64,000 nt of DNA from CBDEFX01 sp965237635 (GTDB lineage Bacteria > Chloroflexota > Dehalococcoidia > Lucifugimonadales > CAUZJF01), in contig CBDEFX010000002.1 of assembly GCA_965237635.1 (NCBI GenBank), positions 1,178,001 to 1,242,000 on the forward strand, written 5' to 3'. The position numbers were made by a program, and so were the translations under genes. The notes under the pieces are model-generated. The model was not told the origin of the DNA. It saw only the letters and a list, made by a program, of their open reading frames with translations, and ran no database searches. Shown here piece by piece: positions 53,645 to 61,146 of this stretch (position 1 is the stretch's first letter; each line of letters opens with the position of its first letter).

Positions 53645-54472
53645 TCAGAATTGTCGCGGTGATCGTCGCGAATCGCTCTCTATGATGCGCCGCTCTTCTG
53701 CTGCGACCGCTTTCCTGTCAAACTCGATTCCAATCAGATCGCTCTTCAGATACGCCGCATCCTCTTGCCTACGTTCACACCAGAGCAGCAACGCTCCCTC
53801 CTCGGGCTTCATCCCCGGCACCTCGACTTTCCACGGTACAGCCCTCACGCCGACCCATAGCCTTTGCGTCACAACCATCGGTGGTAAGGCATAGGAATGC
53901 TCGCTCGGGATCAAGAAGAATCCGTTCTCCGGCGTCAGACGGATCAACCAGCGATTGAAAAGTGTCCCGATGTGGGAGTCATTGATCTCGTGAAACACCT
54001 TGAGCGAACCTGTAAGTTGATCCCCGCCCTGTTCCTCCCAGAGCGCTTGATTAGGTGTCTCAGGATCCCAGAACATGCCACGTGGCAACCAGACGTTGAG
54101 CTGCATGTATCTCACAGTTCGGTCGCCTCGATTCTGGACCTTCCAATATAGGTGGATCGGCCAAGTCAGGCTTGCTGAGATTTGGGGGAGAACGTCCGTT
54201 CCTTCGGAGTCCGTGGTGGCTTGAACATGGATAAAAGATTCTACTCTGTTGGCGACATGAGCCTCGGTGGCCTCCAACTTCGCCTCCGATCCAACCACTC
54301 GGGCTCGATTTCGTCTGATGATGTTGCCGACGGTGCCCTTATCTAGGCTGTAGTCGAACTCGGCTTCCACCTTCTGAGCGATCACTCGATAGCTCAGATC
54401 CGGGGCATTTCGTTTCGTATCGATTATGAATTTCCTGATATTGCTCGGGGTTTTTTTTCCTTGCTGACCCAA
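53645..54472 (-). CDS. Hypothetical protein with N-terminal helix-turn-helix
   Basis: 275 aa. The first 55 residues form an HTH of the resolvase/transposase kind (IRKFIIDTKRNAPDLSYRVI then AQKVEAEFDYSLDKGTVGNI and IRRNR). The remainder is a beta-rich domain (SASLTWPIHLYWKVQNRGDR, TVRYMQLNVWLPRGM). It may be a DNA-binding regulator of a mobile element. No ribosome site is clear at ATG 54472. Confidence 0.55.
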   Translation of the reverse strand: MGQQGKKTPSNIRKFIIDTKRNAPDLSYRVIAQKVEAEFDYSLDKGTVGNIIRRNRARVVGSEAKLEATEAHVANRVESFIHVQATTDSEGTDVLPQISASLTWPIHLYWKVQNRGDRTVRYMQLNVWLPRGMFWDPETPNQALWEEQGGDQLTGSLKVFHEINDSHIGTLFNRWLIRLTPENGFFLIPSEHSYALPPMVVTQRLWVGVRAVPWKVEVPGMKPEEGALLLWCERRQEDAAYLKSDLIGIEFDRKAVAAEERRIIESDSRRSPRQF

Positions 54473-54832
54473 CGCGCTCTGCCTTCTTGTGATTCACCGG
54501 GGAAACTCGGTGAAAGTCGATGAATGTCTGCAACGTAAGCGCAAGCCGCCCGAAATGGGGAATCTTAACGAAAGGCCCCAGGATGTCCCAGTATACGCCC
54601 ATGGCGGGAGAACAAGGACTAACCGAACCGATGCCAGGTGGCCTGAATCCGGAGGATCGCCATCTCTGAGGTGCTCTGTCCGCTCCGAGGCGACGAATCG
54701 ACAGCCGGGGTTTTACTCGGGCATGCTCCTTGTGTCTAGTCGATGGAAGTCTGCGGGGCATCTCTCTTCCAGGCGCTGGACCGCTACCAGCGATATCAGG
54801 GCAGAGGATTGTGTTGCCCGGGGGCCGTGTAG
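54473..54832. other. Intergenic region, nothing recognised
   Basis: About 360 bases between divergent genes. Frames on both strands overlap and lack family features. Confidence 0.4.
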
Positions 54833-55141
54833 ATGGGGCTCGTGACATCCTTCAAGGAATTCTTGAAAAAACGCGGTGACCGCGCGGGCAGGCCTCATAT
54901 AAGTGTAAGGAATATATGGGGAACGAATGTTCTAGACGATTCCTTCGACTCGCCGGCTTCCGAGTACGCGACTTCGGAGGGTGGGTGGTCTGAGGAAATG
55001 CGGAAGAATCGCCTGACCGAGCCGCGGTACCGTCGATGGGCCGTGGATCTGGTAGCCAAAAGGGGCGAAGTCAGGGTGAGCACTCTCGTAAACGGCGGGG
55101 CCGAGGTACACGAGTGCTCGACGTCTGCAACGGAGAAATAG
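54833..55141 (+). CDS. Hypothetical protein upstream of the Mom-like gene
   Basis: 102 aa: MGLVTSFKEFLKKRGDRAGR, then ISVRNIWGTNVLDDSFDSP and RYRRWAVDLVAKRGEVRVST. Basic and soluble. It reads in the same direction as the Mom-like and coiled-coil genes and may belong to the same element. A reverse frame covers the same bases, so the call is moderate. Confidence 0.4.
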   Translation: MGLVTSFKEFLKKRGDRAGRPHISVRNIWGTNVLDDSFDSPASEYATSEGGWSEEMRKNRLTEPRYRRWAVDLVAKRGEVRVSTLVNGGAEVHECSTSATEK

Positions 55142-55238
55142 CTGGCCAAACTCACTTCGGAGTTCGGACCTCTAAACACGACGGTAAACAGCGAGGGACG
55201 CAACGTGGTCGTTCTCAGCGAGACAAACGAGTACGGAG

Positions 55239-55928
55239 ATGAAGAGGACAGTCTTGATTCCTGAGTCGATGGGCGTCGCGAGTGAGGGAGCCAACATGGC
55301 CTCGTTCCACGAGGCAGGGCCCGGTGCGAGTCCGAGGGCGACGCTCCAAGCGATTCGGGTGGGTCCCATAGCTCAGTCGATCGCCAAGCCGCTGATCGTA
55401 AATGGGCACTACCTGCACAGCTATCCGGGTGGCACGAAGCTTGCCTTCGGTGCGTTTCTCGGGAGTGCCCTCCTGGGTGTGCTGACGCTTGGCGTAGGTC
55501 CGAAGCTAGGCTATCAACTCGTCGCAGGAGCCAAGCCGGGAGACTGCGTGACACTTACTCGTCTCTGGCTCTCCGACCGGTTGCCGCGGAACAGCGAGTC
55601 GCGGGTGCTGGGGATCGTGCTTCGTGCGTTGAAGCGGCACACGTCTCTTAAGTTTGTCCTTGCCTACGCCGACCCATCCGTAGGGCACGTGGGAACCATC
55701 TATCAGGCCAGCGGCTGGTCTTATTCGGGAATTTCGGCAGCCATGCCTATGTACGACCTGGGCGACGGCGTTCCTCGCCACAGTCGAAGCCTCGCCTACA
55801 TGTTCGGGACCCATTCTCAGCGACACTTCGCGACCAACGGAGTCTCGCTGAGACCCCTGCCGCAGCCGGGAAAGCATCGCTACGTCTATTTCCTAGATCG
55901 TGAGTGCACCCGCGGTGGAAGCATATAA
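55239..55928 (+). CDS. Mom-like GNAT-fold protein (phage DNA-modification family)
   Basis: 229 aa. The core KLAFGAFLGSALLGVLTLGV, GDCVTLTRLWLSDRLPRNSE, SRVLGIVLRALKRHTSLKFV and YADPSVGHVGTIYQASGWSY is the pattern of phage proteins annotated Mom (adenine methylcarbamoylation) or XF1762-like, which share an acetyltransferase-type fold. Mom changes adenines in phage DNA so that host nucleases do not cut it. ATG 55239 is chosen; ATG 55269 is an alternative. Its end overlaps the next gene by 29 bases, so they are cotranscribed. Enzyme activity here is an inference. Confidence 0.72.
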   Translation: MKRTVLIPESMGVASEGANMASFHEAGPGASPRATLQAIRVGPIAQSIAKPLIVNGHYLHSYPGGTKLAFGAFLGSALLGVLTLGVGPKLGYQLVAGAKPGDCVTLTRLWLSDRLPRNSESRVLGIVLRALKRHTSLKFVLAYADPSVGHVGTIYQASGWSYSGISAAMPMYDLGDGVPRHSRSLAYMFGTHSQRHFATNGVSLRPLPQPGKHRYVYFLDRECTRGGSI

Positions 55929-56883
55929 ACAACTAAGACTCAGACAGAGGGAAGCACGCATCGCGGCGACCTTGCCCGCCACCATTGGAGAAGATGCCAT
56001 CACTGCCACCGCGCCCATAAGGGAGATGACGACGGGGCTGTCTACCAGGCTGGGCCTGGTGCAGACGGCACTGTCGATGGTGCTCGAGGGGCGGACCAGG
56101 GCCACGGTGACAGAGGTGACCGATCGGGCCGCTGACGACTTCGAGGTATTCATCTTGCCGTCAGTGGGAGGTCAGATCTTCAGCGATTTGGGAGTCCGGC
56201 GCGTCAGTGTCCATGGCCAGCGCCGGCTGATCCTGGAAGCTGAGTCTCTGCAGGCTGTCCACGATGACCTGGTAGGGCAGATGGAGAGGCTGAAACCTCA
56301 GGTTGAGGCAGCGGCGGAAAAGTTCGAGAGGTCGACCGAGACGGTGCAGGTGTTGGAAGGGCGGATGAGCAGGATCTACCAGCGTGCTAGCCACGAGAAG
56401 GAATTGAGGGCGTTCATCATCAAGTACGAGCAAGAGGGCAGGGGGGCCAACGAATGGCAGTCGCGGTACGACGGGCTCAAGGCCCGCATCCAGCGAGGAG
56501 AGGAGTTGAAGGTGGCCTGCCAGGAGCTGGAAGCAAAGATAGCGGAGCTGGGCTCCCCTGAGGAGATGCAGAAGGTATTGGAGGAGAAGCTTCGGGACCA
56601 TGAGAGCCGTATGGAGGAGCTAGCCAAACGCGATGAAGCCCTGGAGAAATCGGGACGCGACGTGGACCGCAAGGAAGCGGCTCTTGAGAAGAAGCTAGAG
56701 GAGCTGGATCAGAGGGAGCGGGCTCTTTTGGGCAGGTTCTTCAAGTACGACGTTCGCGAAGGCGTGGTCGAGACAGGCGAGGTCAAGAAGGAACTGAAGG
56801 AAAGGAAGAAGGAACTGGCCCGTCTGGACCGTGAGCTGGGGAAGAAGCGTGGCATGCTGGCCCGGCTGCGAGGGAAGGACTGA
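55900..56883 (+). CDS. Coiled-coil protein of the recombinase element
   Basis: 327 aa from GTG 55900. The first 115 residues are globular (LSTRLGLVQTALSMVLEGRT); from about 120 to the end it is nearly all coiled coil (LVGQMERLKPQVEAAAEKFE, KRDEALEKSGRDVDRKEAAL, KKELKERKKELARLDRELGK). The TGA overlaps the resolvase ATG (TGATG), which indicates joint translation. Only its last codons survive before module A. It could be a structural or recombination accessory protein; no family name is known to me. Confidence 0.7.
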   Translation: MSAPAVEAYKQLRLRQREARIAATLPATIGEDAITATAPIREMTTGLSTRLGLVQTALSMVLEGRTRATVTEVTDRAADDFEVFILPSVGGQIFSDLGVRRVSVHGQRRLILEAESLQAVHDDLVGQMERLKPQVEAAAEKFERSTETVQVLEGRMSRIYQRASHEKELRAFIIKYEQEGRGANEWQSRYDGLKARIQRGEELKVACQELEAKIAELGSPEEMQKVLEEKLRDHESRMEELAKRDEALEKSGRDVDRKEAALEKKLEELDQRERALLGRFFKYDVREGVVETGEVKKELKERKKELARLDRELGKKRGMLARLRGKD

Positions 56884-57494
56884 TGCGCGTCGGTCTCTAC
56901 GCCAGAGTCTCCACCTTGGACAAGGACCAGGACCCCGAGACGCAGCTCGTGGCACTGCGAGAGTTCGTTCGGGCCCAGGGTTGGGAGATTTTCCGCGAGT
57001 ACGTGGACCACGCCCCTGCGCGAGACCTGACCCATCGGACGGCCTGGCGCGAGCTACTGGACGACGCGGCCAGGAAGCGATTCAAGACGGTGGTGGTCTT
57101 CAGGCTGGACCGGGCCTTTCGGTCGGTCAAGGACATGCACGACACGCTGGCTACGTGGGAGCTGTTGGGGATCGCTTTCAAGAGCGTGCGAGAGCAGTTC
57201 GACACAGGGACGGCTGTGGGAAGACTGCTGCTGAACCTTCTGGCGGCGGTGGCAGAGTTCGAGCTGGAGCTGATCCGCGAGCGTGTGAAGGCGGGGATGG
57301 ACAGGGCTCGGCGACAGGGCAAGCGGATTGGCCGGCCCAGGGTAACGGACCGGCGAGGCTTCGATCGTCGTTTTGGAGCTATTTTGGAGCGCCTAAGCTC
57401 GGGAGAACTATCGAGACGTAAGGCGGCGTTTGAACTGGGTATCGGCTATGCAACGCTCAAACGCCTGATCGACGCACAAGAGTCGGCTGGCTAG
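56883..57494 (+). CDS. Small serine resolvase/invertase
   Basis: 203 aa. Catalytic Ser10 in MRVGLYARVSTLDKDQDPET, core motif VVFRLDRAFRSVKDM, the arm helix LNLLAAVAEFELELIRERVK and a C-terminal helix-turn-helix (SRRKAAFELGIGYATLKRLI). Such proteins carry out resolution or inversion at short sites. ATG overlaps the stop of the coiled-coil gene. Intact, unlike the copy at 9088. Confidence 0.93.
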   Translation: MRVGLYARVSTLDKDQDPETQLVALREFVRAQGWEIFREYVDHAPARDLTHRTAWRELLDDAARKRFKTVVVFRLDRAFRSVKDMHDTLATWELLGIAFKSVREQFDTGTAVGRLLLNLLAAVAEFELELIRERVKAGMDRARRQGKRIGRPRVTDRRGFDRRFGAILERLSSGELSRRKAAFELGIGYATLKRLIDAQESAG

Positions 57495-57545
57495 GTGGCT
57501 GCCTTGGAAACGCCTGTACATCCACAAAACGTGCCTCAAAACGGG

Positions 57546-57573
57546 TTGACGTGTATACGTTCCCGTATACACT
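57546..57573 (+). promoter_or_regulatory. Promoter with perfect palindromic operator, module B
   Basis: Same layout as at 9754: TTGACG, then GTGTATACG (57551-57559), TTCC and CGTATACAC (57564-57572), with TACACT as likely -10. Confidence 0.6.
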
Positions 57574-57623
57574 GTACCGCCACAAACCCGGGTGCTGCCA
57601 AATACGGTGAGACAGACCTCATC

Positions 57624-57707
57624 ATGATCGATAACTTCCTTGAGACACTTGCTAATGCGGCCATGGCCGTTGCAGCCCGCAGGCCGAACGACGAGGACGA
57701 AGAATGA
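57624..57707 (+). CDS. 27-aa leader ORF coupled to the recombinase, copy B
   Basis: Same peptide as at 9832 (MIDNFLETLANAAMAVAARR, PNDEDEE), although the DNA has silent changes (GCCAAC to GCTAAT), which favours real translation. Its TGA overlaps the recombinase ATG. Confidence 0.5.
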   Translation: MIDNFLETLANAAMAVAARRPNDEDEE

Positions 57708-59314
57708 GCGACGCGAACTCCAAGCGAGCTGTGGCCTACCTCAGGGTATCGTCTATCTCACAGGTGGACGGGCACTCTCTGAACGCCCAGGAGCGGCTCT
57801 TCAATCAGCTGTGTGAGAGCCGGGGGTGGGCGGCCGTCAGGGTCTATCGGGAAGAGGGCCAGTCGGCCCACTCGGAGTCGGTGAAGAAGCGCCCTATCTT
57901 CCGCCAACTGATGGAGGACGCCAAGAGGGATCAATTCGATATCGTCGTAGTCCATACCCTTGACCGATGGTCCCGCAACCTCAGGGTCACCCTGGAGTCG
58001 CTGGCCAACCTGGCCATGCACAACGTTGCTCTCGTCTCCATCACCGAGAACATCGACTACTCGACCCCTGAGGGGATGTTGATGACTCAACTTCTGGGGT
58101 CCTTCGCCCAGTTCTTCTCCAACATGCTTGGCACTCACGTAAGCAAGGGTCTGGATGAGAGGGCCAATGAGGGCAGACACACCGGCGGCATCCCGTTCGG
58201 ATACGAATCCTGCTGGATGAGCCAGGACGGAGAGCGCAGGCGCAGATGCCCCAAAGAGCATTCCGGGGGCGTTCATCTTATTGCGTCCGAGGTTGCCGCG
58301 GTCCGGGAGATGTTCAAACGGTACTCGACGGGATCGACCACACTAAGCCAGCTCGCCGCGTGGCTGAACGCGAGCGGCTTACGGACTCGCAACACCAAGC
58401 GGTTGGCAGGCGCTGATGGCAAGCTCTCGCCCGGTCCGAAGCTATTTACCACTGCCTCAGTGAGGGGCATCCTCCATAACGCTTTCTACTCGGGTCTTGT
58501 CAGGCACAGAAAGCAACTCCGACCGGGAGCTCACGAGCCAGTCGTTGGCCAGGAGCTCTTCGATCTGGTCCAGGACAAGATGCGGCACAACAGCGGCAGA
58601 TCAACGACCCTGAGCCCTCACCCTGAGCGTGACTATCTTCTGAAAGGGATCATCCGTTGCGCCTACTGCAAGATGCCGATGTGGGCACAGACCTATGTAA
58701 GCGGAAGAAGGTACTACCGTGAGCACAGGGAGTCTCGCAGTAACACCCAATGCCCAGCTCACGGCGGCTCGATACCGTGCCGCCTGGCTGATGAGCAGGT
58801 CGGAAGGATCGTCGAGGCCATCGAGCTGGGACCTGCATGGCAAGAGCAGCTCCTCTCGATAATCAGCGCCAGGGACGAGGTCGAAGTAGTCCAAGCCAAG
58901 CGGCGAAAGGTCCAGGAGAGGCTTCGGAGACTCGCCAAGACCTATGTCGATGGAGTTTATGACGACCAGGAGTATAAGCGGCAGAAGCGGAACCTGGAGA
59001 TGGAGCTCGAATCCCTCGTTGTGCCAAAGGCTGCCGCTGCCGCAGAGGCGGGGAAGCTGATAGAGAGGCTGCCTGAGCTATGGTCTGGTGCCAACATGGA
59101 AGAGCGTCGGAAGCTGTTGGTGGCCATGCTGGACGCCGTTTACGTTGACACGAAAGACGCCCGTTCGGTCGTCGCCATCAAGCCCAAAGCTCCGTTCAGG
59201 CCGGTCTTCCATCTGGCAACCACCCGTGCCGGCTCCGGCGTATCTCTTACGCCTGGTCCTGACCGGAAACAACAGGAACGTACCGAGCGCGTGTTCGAGG
59301 CCGCCTTCTCATAG
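57704..59314 (+). CDS. Large serine recombinase, copy B
   Basis: 536 aa, nearly identical to 9912-11522. Catalytic Ser16 (YLRVSSISQ), LDRWSRN, recombinase domain (GGIPFGYES), zinc ribbon (IRCAYCKMPMW and CPAHGGSIPC) and coiled coil are all present. The site-specific integrase of the element; which copy moved whole islands cannot be told from sequence alone. Confidence 0.94.
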   Translation: MSDANSKRAVAYLRVSSISQVDGHSLNAQERLFNQLCESRGWAAVRVYREEGQSAHSESVKKRPIFRQLMEDAKRDQFDIVVVHTLDRWSRNLRVTLESLANLAMHNVALVSITENIDYSTPEGMLMTQLLGSFAQFFSNMLGTHVSKGLDERANEGRHTGGIPFGYESCWMSQDGERRRRCPKEHSGGVHLIASEVAAVREMFKRYSTGSTTLSQLAAWLNASGLRTRNTKRLAGADGKLSPGPKLFTTASVRGILHNAFYSGLVRHRKQLRPGAHEPVVGQELFDLVQDKMRHNSGRSTTLSPHPERDYLLKGIIRCAYCKMPMWAQTYVSGRRYYREHRESRSNTQCPAHGGSIPCRLADEQVGRIVEAIELGPAWQEQLLSIISARDEVEVVQAKRRKVQERLRRLAKTYVDGVYDDQEYKRQKRNLEMELESLVVPKAAAAAEAGKLIERLPELWSGANMEERRKLLVAMLDAVYVDTKDARSVVAIKPKAPFRPVFHLATTRAGSGVSLTPGPDRKQQERTERVFEAAFS

Positions 59315-59510
59315 CTGCGGCTCGGTCCTGTCCGTTCCACCCGCCATAGCGAAGCACCGCCCCAGCCTGCTGTTCCGCACCTGCTATAGTACCTATGCTC
59401 CAAAAGGGGGCCGTCTTGCGTCGTAGCTACCACGAGCCGTAATATCAGCCGTACCAAAAGGACTTGGATATTGTGCGGTATGTCCTGAGGGTCCATGGGG
59501 GGTCCGAGCG

Positions 59511-59843
59511 ATGGGAGCAACCATCAATAAGGGCTGCAATTCCAATGGGAAAAACGAGACTGACAGCATTGTGCACAACAAAGTTCTCGTCTGGGTTGCA
59601 CTCGCGACAGGGTTTGTATTGCTGGTGCCCTGGTTGGCGATGCGGTTTACCGATGAAGTGGCCTGGACTCTATTGGATTTCGTTGCGGCAGGCACCCTAG
59701 TGTTCGGCGCCGGTCTAGTGTTTGTGCTGGCGGCGAGGACGATGCCCAAGTATCGAGCAATCACAGGCATTGCGCTCGCGGTAGCGCTCATCTATGTTTG
59801 GGTCGAGCTTGCCGTCGGAATCTTCACGACCTGGGGAAGTTGA
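59511..59843 (+). CDS. Small integral membrane protein
   Basis: 110 aa with three membrane segments: LVWVALATGFVLLVPWLAM, TLLDFVAAGTLVFGAGLVFV and AITGIALAVALIYVWVELAV. It resembles short uncharacterised bacterial membrane proteins of this layout. The first 20 residues are probably not part of it, and TTG or GTG starts near 59570 are possible. It follows module B directly. Confidence 0.65.
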   Translation: MGATINKGCNSNGKNETDSIVHNKVLVWVALATGFVLLVPWLAMRFTDEVAWTLLDFVAAGTLVFGAGLVFVLAARTMPKYRAITGIALAVALIYVWVELAVGIFTTWGS

Positions 59844-60003
59844 CGTAGTTGTCTCCAGGAGCCGCGTTGTCACGGGTTCACGCTCAGACCGCACCTTGGA
59901 CGCGACAAACCAAAACAGGCAAAACGAGACGCCGGGCCCGAGGATCAGCTTTGGATCAGTTGGCCCAGGCCTTGAAGATCAGCCCCAGCAGTTTGCTCAG
60001 TTG

Positions 60004-60042
60004 TGTTCGTGGTGGAGACGGGGGAGGGCCTAACTCCCCGTC
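60004..60042 (-). repeat. tmRNA-3'-end-like relic, copy 3
   Basis: TGTTCGTGGTGGAGACGGGG, then GAGGGCCTAACTCCCCGTC. On the minus strand GACGGGGAG, loop TTAGGC and CCTCCCCCGTCTCCACCA still pair as a T-arm followed by a tmRNA-type acceptor end. It is the least degraded of the three copies. Confidence 0.45.
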
Positions 60043-60096
60043 AATTGACGCGTGACAAACCAGTAGTCACCAGCTTTTGAACAGGAGATTAAAGAA

Positions 60097-60891
60097 ATGC
60101 GACCGAACCGTCTACGACAGTTGCTGAACGCAGGCGAGCCGAGTATCAGTACCCACGTCCACATTTCGTGGCCCAGTATCGTCGAGATCATTGGACACGC
60201 CGGGGGAATCGATTATGTGGAGTTCGTCGCCGAGTACGCCCCTTACGACCTGTACGCGTTGGAAAACTTCGGCCGGGCTGTTGACCTGTTCGATGACCTC
60301 AGCGCCATGATCAAGGTAGACCAGGAGTTGCGGACTTACGTTGCGCAGCGGGCCATCGGCATGGGCATTCAAAACGTCATTTTCGCCGACATCCGGACCG
60401 CGGAGGATGCGGAGGAGTGTGTCTCGGCCGTTCGCGCGGATACTCCTCGGACGGGCGGCCGCTACGGCTCTGCCGATCGGCGGTTCTCGTCGCTTATTCT
60501 GGAGGCAGGCAGTCCGGCCTACGTGCAGGCCCTGGAGGACGTCGTCGTTGTGCTGATGATCGAGAAGGAGCTGGCGGTCAAGAACCTGGATGCTATCCTC
60601 GCGGTCAAGGGGGTCGACATGGTGAATTTCGGCCCGAGCGACTACGCGATGAGCGTCGGCAAGCCGGAGGGGCACCACGATCCCGAGGTCCGGAAGGTGG
60701 AGGAGTACGTGTTCCAGACTGCCCTGAAAGCGGGTGTGCAGCCTCGGGCCGAGATCTCGACACCGGACGAGGCTAGACGTTACCTGGACATGGGCGCGCG
60801 CCACTTCTCCATCGGCACCGACCTGCAGATCCTTTTCGCCTGGTGGAAGGATAACGCAGCAACGTTGCGCGAGGAGATTGCACGGGCGTAA
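60097..60891 (+). CDS. HpcH/HpaI-family aldolase/citrate lyase-like protein
   Basis: 264 aa TIM-barrel enzyme. Start MRPNRLRQLLNAGEPSISTH, then HISWPSIVEIIGHAGGIDYV, the metal-site region VVVLMIEKELAVKNLDAILA (Glu) and VKGVDMVNFGPSDYAMSVGK (Asp). The family cleaves or joins 2-oxo acids with a divalent metal. AGGAGATTAAAGAA before ATG 60097 gives a fair ribosome site. Substrate unclear; no pathway partner is adjacent. Confidence 0.88.
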   Translation: MRPNRLRQLLNAGEPSISTHVHISWPSIVEIIGHAGGIDYVEFVAEYAPYDLYALENFGRAVDLFDDLSAMIKVDQELRTYVAQRAIGMGIQNVIFADIRTAEDAEECVSAVRADTPRTGGRYGSADRRFSSLILEAGSPAYVQALEDVVVVLMIEKELAVKNLDAILAVKGVDMVNFGPSDYAMSVGKPEGHHDPEVRKVEEYVFQTALKAGVQPRAEISTPDEARRYLDMGARHFSIGTDLQILFAWWKDNAATLREEIARA

Positions 60892-61146
60892 CCCCTCTGC
60901 GTGTGTTGCAGGCTGGGCCGGGGTTTCGTAAATGGCTTCACACTGTGGCGGAAGTGAATGAGCGTGTCTTGCTGAGGCTCCGCGATGCATCTGGGGGGGG
61001 TCTCCCCAGACCCTTCGTCCCGATGCCGAATCGGGACTCAGGGCAACATCGGCCGACTTCTGCTACGTCTATCCTGCACTAGATGGGCCTTGTCCGCGCT
61101 GCGGCGGCCTCGAAGTGTCAAGTGATATGCGAGACAGAACGCTAGG

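Larger units (their letters stand above)
56883..59465 (+). mobile_element. Serine recombinase module, copy B (intact)
   Basis: Same module as 9088-11672 with all genes open: resolvase, palindromic operator, 27-aa ORF and large serine recombinase. It is linked upstream to the coiled-coil and Mom-like genes, which suggests a phage-derived integrative element. Confidence 0.85.
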
